From positions 1-8,696 of the forward strand of contig JAFAWJ010000735.1 in assembly GCA_019242065.1 (NCBI GenBank): DNA of 8,696 bases. The letters run 5' to 3'. The stretch is from Chloroflexota bacterium. Its GTDB lineage: Bacteria > Chloroflexota > UBA6077 > CF-72. The notes under the pieces are model-generated. The model ran no database searches. It was given only the letters and a program-made list of their open reading frames with translations, and was not told the origin of the DNA. This document shows positions 6,728-8,696 of this stretch, one piece after another. Position numbers and translations under genes: made by a program. Numbering within the stretch: the stretch's first letter is position 1; each line of letters starts with the position of its first letter.

Positions 6728-7906
6728 TCAGGTTGACACGGTCCTCGCGTACACATGGGCGATTTCAGTCGCCGCCTGATCCCAGCTCAGCTCTCCGCGA
6801 GCTGTGCGCGCGACCCCTTGTTCGAGCTGCGCCGCCAGGCGCTGATCGGTGAGCACGCTGATCAGCGCCTGGGCCAGGGCGTCAGCATCACCCGGCGTGG
6901 CGAGCAGTCCGGTCTCGCGGTGCCTGACATACTCGGGTAGCCCGCCGACCGCGCTGGCGACGACGGGTCTTCCGAAGGCATACGCGGTGAGCGCGACCCC
7001 GCTCTGGGTCGCCTCGACGTACGGGCACACCACCACGGCGGCGCGTTGGAAGAGCTGCGCCAACTGGTCATTGCTGACGTAGCCCACGCGCGCTTCCACG
7101 CGACCGCCCTTCGGCAGGCACGGCGGCGCGGGGGGTTCGTAGCCCGCCACCGGCCGACCGGCGACGATGAAGGTCACGCCTGGCACGTGCTCGGCCACGC
7201 GCGGTGCCGCGCGGTACAACACCTCAAGGCCCTTGTAGGAGGACAGCCGGCCGAAGAACAGCACGGTCGTCGACTGCGGCTCGTCTGGTGTGGCGATCCA
7301 TTCCCGGAAGATGTCGTACGGGCCCAGGTGAGTCGTGTCGACGTGCTCGGGCGACACGCGATATTTGCTGCAGAAGGTCGGTTTGAGCGTCCTGTTGTAC
7401 AGGACGAACCTGCTGGTACCGGCGTGCATCAGCCGCCGAAAGAGCTCGGTGCTCAGGCTGTGCTCGCCCACGTGCAACGCCGGGTCATGCACGGTCAGCA
7501 CGATGGGCCACCGTCGCAGGAAGGGCAGAGCGAACACCATGCGCCGCGACATGCCGTCAAAGTGGATGACGTCGGGCTGCAAGTCGTGCAACCAGCGCGT
7601 GACGCGGCGGCTGATGCGCCAGGCAGCCGGATGCAAGCTCTTGCGGGCATCGTGGACGACGAACTGGAAGCTCGCGACGTTCTGCCAGTAAGCGCGCGCG
7701 CCGGCGGGAAAATCATCGCCGAGCACCGCGTTGGCGGGTATCAGGCCCGGTGGCAGGGGCCGAGGCGCGAGGTCGAACAGCTCGCTGTGCCACGCCCACG
7801 GCGAGAGCTCGACGAGCAGGTGGCACTCGGCGCGGCGGCTGAGCTCACGGATTAGTGAGAGGGCTGGCGCCAGGAGGTCCGGGTGCGTGTAATAGGCGAC
7901 GCGCAC
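6728..7906 (-). CDS. GT4-family (GT-B fold) glycosyltransferase
   Basis: A 392-residue protein reading right to left from a GTG at 7906. The N-terminal half is a GT-B acceptor domain (MRVAYYTHPDLL; QPDVIHFDG at 110-118; VLTVHDPALH at 136-145). The C-terminal half is a Glycos_transf_1 donor-binding domain: VLFFGRLSSYKGLEVL (215-230), TFIVAGR, then PYVEATQSG and YAFGRPVVASAVGGLPEYV (309-327), with E298 as the first Glu of the EX7E motif. The second Glu position is T307; TAYAFG in place of a Glu-containing motif is, as I recall, seen in a subset of GT4 enzymes, so loss of activity is not implied. It transfers a sugar from a nucleotide donor to a lipid-linked or glycan acceptor on the cytoplasmic side. 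It starts 14 nt after the methyltransferase stop with only a weak purine stretch before it, so it is probably co-transcribed. Donor and acceptor are unknown. Confidence 0.9.
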   Translation of the reverse strand: MRVAYYTHPDLLAPALSLIRELSRRAECHLLVELSPWAWHSELFDLAPRPLPPGLIPANAVLGDDFPAGARAYWQNVASFQFVVHDARKSLHPAAWRISRRVTRWLHDLQPDVIHFDGMSRRMVFALPFLRRWPIVLTVHDPALHVGEHSLSTELFRRLMHAGTSRFVLYNRTLKPTFCSKYRVSPEHVDTTHLGPYDIFREWIATPDEPQSTTVLFFGRLSSYKGLEVLYRAAPRVAEHVPGVTFIVAGRPVAGYEPPAPPCLPKGGRVEARVGYVSNDQLAQLFQRAAVVVCPYVEATQSGVALTAYAFGRPVVASAVGGLPEYVRHRETGLLATPGDADALAQALISVLTDQRLAAQLEQGVARTARGELSWDQAATEIAHVYARTVST

Positions 7907-7920
7907 GATATCTGACCGAC

Positions 7921-8649
7921 CTACGCCGGCGACGCTTGCTTCATTGCGCGAACCGTGATCAGCACGGGGAAAGCCTCGTCACTCGTCTCGAGCTCGCGCG
8001 GCCGCAACTCCTCCTGTGCCATACCCAGAAGCGTCGCGATCGCGACCAGGACGTTGCCGTGCGAGCGGACCGTGGCCCGACCCGCGCCAAAGACCTCGCC
8101 GAACAGCAGCGTGCAGGACGCCACCGTGAACCGCCAGTAATCCGTGGCTTGCGCCGCCAGGTCGACGCGCGCGATGCCTGGCAGCGTGGCCAGCAGCACG
8201 CCGCCCGGGCGAAGGATACGGTGCGTGTGCACGAGCGCCGCGCGCATCTCAGGGACGTACTGCAGCGTTTGCGTAAGAATGACACAATCGTAGACGTTCG
8301 AGGCGATCGCGTCAGCGGCAGCCAGGTCTGTGATGATCGTGGCCATGGGATTGGTCGGGAAAACGTCGAGAATGTCGCTACGCACGACGCCGCCTCCGAA
8401 GCAGCGCGTGTACGTGTTGTCGCGGATCTCGAGCACTCGCCCATGAATGTCGCGCCTGTGCTGGTCCAGGAAGCGTTCGATATAGAACCGATCGATGGGC
8501 CGGCCACGATCGTGGCCCCAGATCTCGCTCAGTGGCGCCGTTCGACGCACGGTGCCGAGCCACGCTGGGTGGCGCAAGCGGCTCAGAGCGTGGCGCAACC
8601 ACTGGCGGTCCTCGGGAGCGATGCGGTCACGCAGCCCAGCACGCACCAA
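7921..8649 (-). CDS. Class I SAM-dependent methyltransferase
   Basis: Up to 242 residues, from the TTG at 8649 or the adjacent GTG at 8646; a TGA at 8652-8650 in the same frame rules out any start further upstream. The methyltransferase fold is seen as GRVLEIRDNTY (70-80, motif I, with R76 where a glycine is more usual), DILDV and ITDLAAAD (106-113), YDCVILTQTLQYV (120-132, motif IV region), then HRILRPGGVLLATLPG (143-158). TDYWRFT (169-175) is typical of methyltransferases found in polysaccharide loci. The upstream PLSEIWGHDRGRPIDRFYIERF segment (39-60) gives a conserved-looking cap. It transfers a methyl group from S-adenosylmethionine to an unknown acceptor; with a GT4 gene 14 nt downstream, a sugar hydroxyl or carboxyl is likely (inference). 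The loss of the standard motif I glycine weakens, but does not remove, the case for SAM binding. The protein is probably cytosolic, with no signal peptide. Confidence 0.85.
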   Translation of the reverse strand: MVRAGLRDRIAPEDRQWLRHALSRLRHPAWLGTVRRTAPLSEIWGHDRGRPIDRFYIERFLDQHRRDIHGRVLEIRDNTYTRCFGGGVVRSDILDVFPTNPMATIITDLAAADAIASNVYDCVILTQTLQYVPEMRAALVHTHRILRPGGVLLATLPGIARVDLAAQATDYWRFTVASCTLLFGEVFGAGRATVRSHGNVLVAIATLLGMAQEELRPRELETSDEAFPVLITVRAMKQASPA

Positions 8650-8653
8650 TCAC

Positions 8654-8659
8654 AGTATA
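8654..8659 (-). promoter_or_regulatory. Candidate -10 box for the methyltransferase-GT4 operon
   Basis: On the minus strand the hexamer TATACT (5 of 6 matches to TATAAT) lies 4 bases before the TTG and 7 before the GTG start. Transcription would begin at or next to the start codon, giving a leaderless mRNA. There is no Shine-Dalgarno motif in this stretch and no convincing -35 box about 17 bp further upstream. The rest of the 47-nt region to the window edge shows nothing else beyond an 8-bp TGCTAGCA palindrome at 8686-8693. Confidence 0.4.
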
Positions 8660-8696
8660 GGAGCGCTGGGGTATCGGGTCTCGCGTGCTAGCATGT

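Noticed and set aside
6723..6734. Tandem CAGGTT CAGGTT at the junction of the converging genes
   Set aside because: Only two six-base copies, partly inside the glycosyltransferase stop region; likely chance.
7046..8691. Two plus-strand open frames (about 269 and 278 codons) opposite the GT4 and methyltransferase genes
   Set aside because: The minus-strand readings contain full GT4 and methyltransferase motifs. The plus-strand translations are rich in Arg, Ala, Gln and His with no motif, so they are shadows.
8686..8693. TGCTAGCA palindrome upstream of the methyltransferase as an operator
   Set aside because: An eight-base palindrome alone is too short, and no regulator or second copy is visible.

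Overview
The window is 8.7 kb of dense, high-GC DNA (by eye about two-thirds G+C) with almost no intergenic space and GTG/TTG starts alongside ATG. This suggests a GC-rich bacterium such as an actinobacterium or a member of Chloroflexota. The sequence contains no rRNA, tRNA or other lineage marker, so the assignment is only a guess. I found no mobile elements, CRISPR arrays or RNA genes.

Left block, plus strand, positions 1-6703: five consecutive genes, mostly joined by start/stop overlaps. They are (i) the 3' part of a ComB-family (2-phosphosulfolactate phosphatase-like) gene cut by the window edge, (ii) an ATP-grasp carboxylate ligase-like protein, (iii) a two-part protein with a degenerate methyltransferase-like N-terminus and an aminoglycoside-phosphotransferase-like kinase domain, (iv) a GT2 glycosyltransferase fused to a NodB-type polysaccharide deacetylase, and (v) a polytopic Wzx/MOP-type flippase. 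The layout fits one transcript for making, modifying in the cytoplasm and exporting a lipid-linked glycan. Its promoter lies outside the window.

Right block, minus strand, positions 8649-6728: a class I SAM-dependent methyltransferase followed 14 nt later by a GT4 glycosyltransferase. They are probably co-transcribed toward the left block, which they meet tail to tail across a 24-nt gap. A TATACT hexamer sits just upstream of the methyltransferase start, and an in-frame stop directly precedes that start, suggesting a leaderless mRNA.

Working model (inference): the locus builds a cell-surface glycan or glycolipid. The GT2 and GT4 enzymes assemble it and the fused deacetylase exposes an amine. 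The ATP-grasp enzyme could acylate that amine, possibly with a hydroxy- or sulfo-acid linked to the ComB-like phosphatase. The kinase and methyltransferase add further decoration, and the flippase moves the product outward. Each family call is well supported by motifs; the substrates and the joint pathway are not known.
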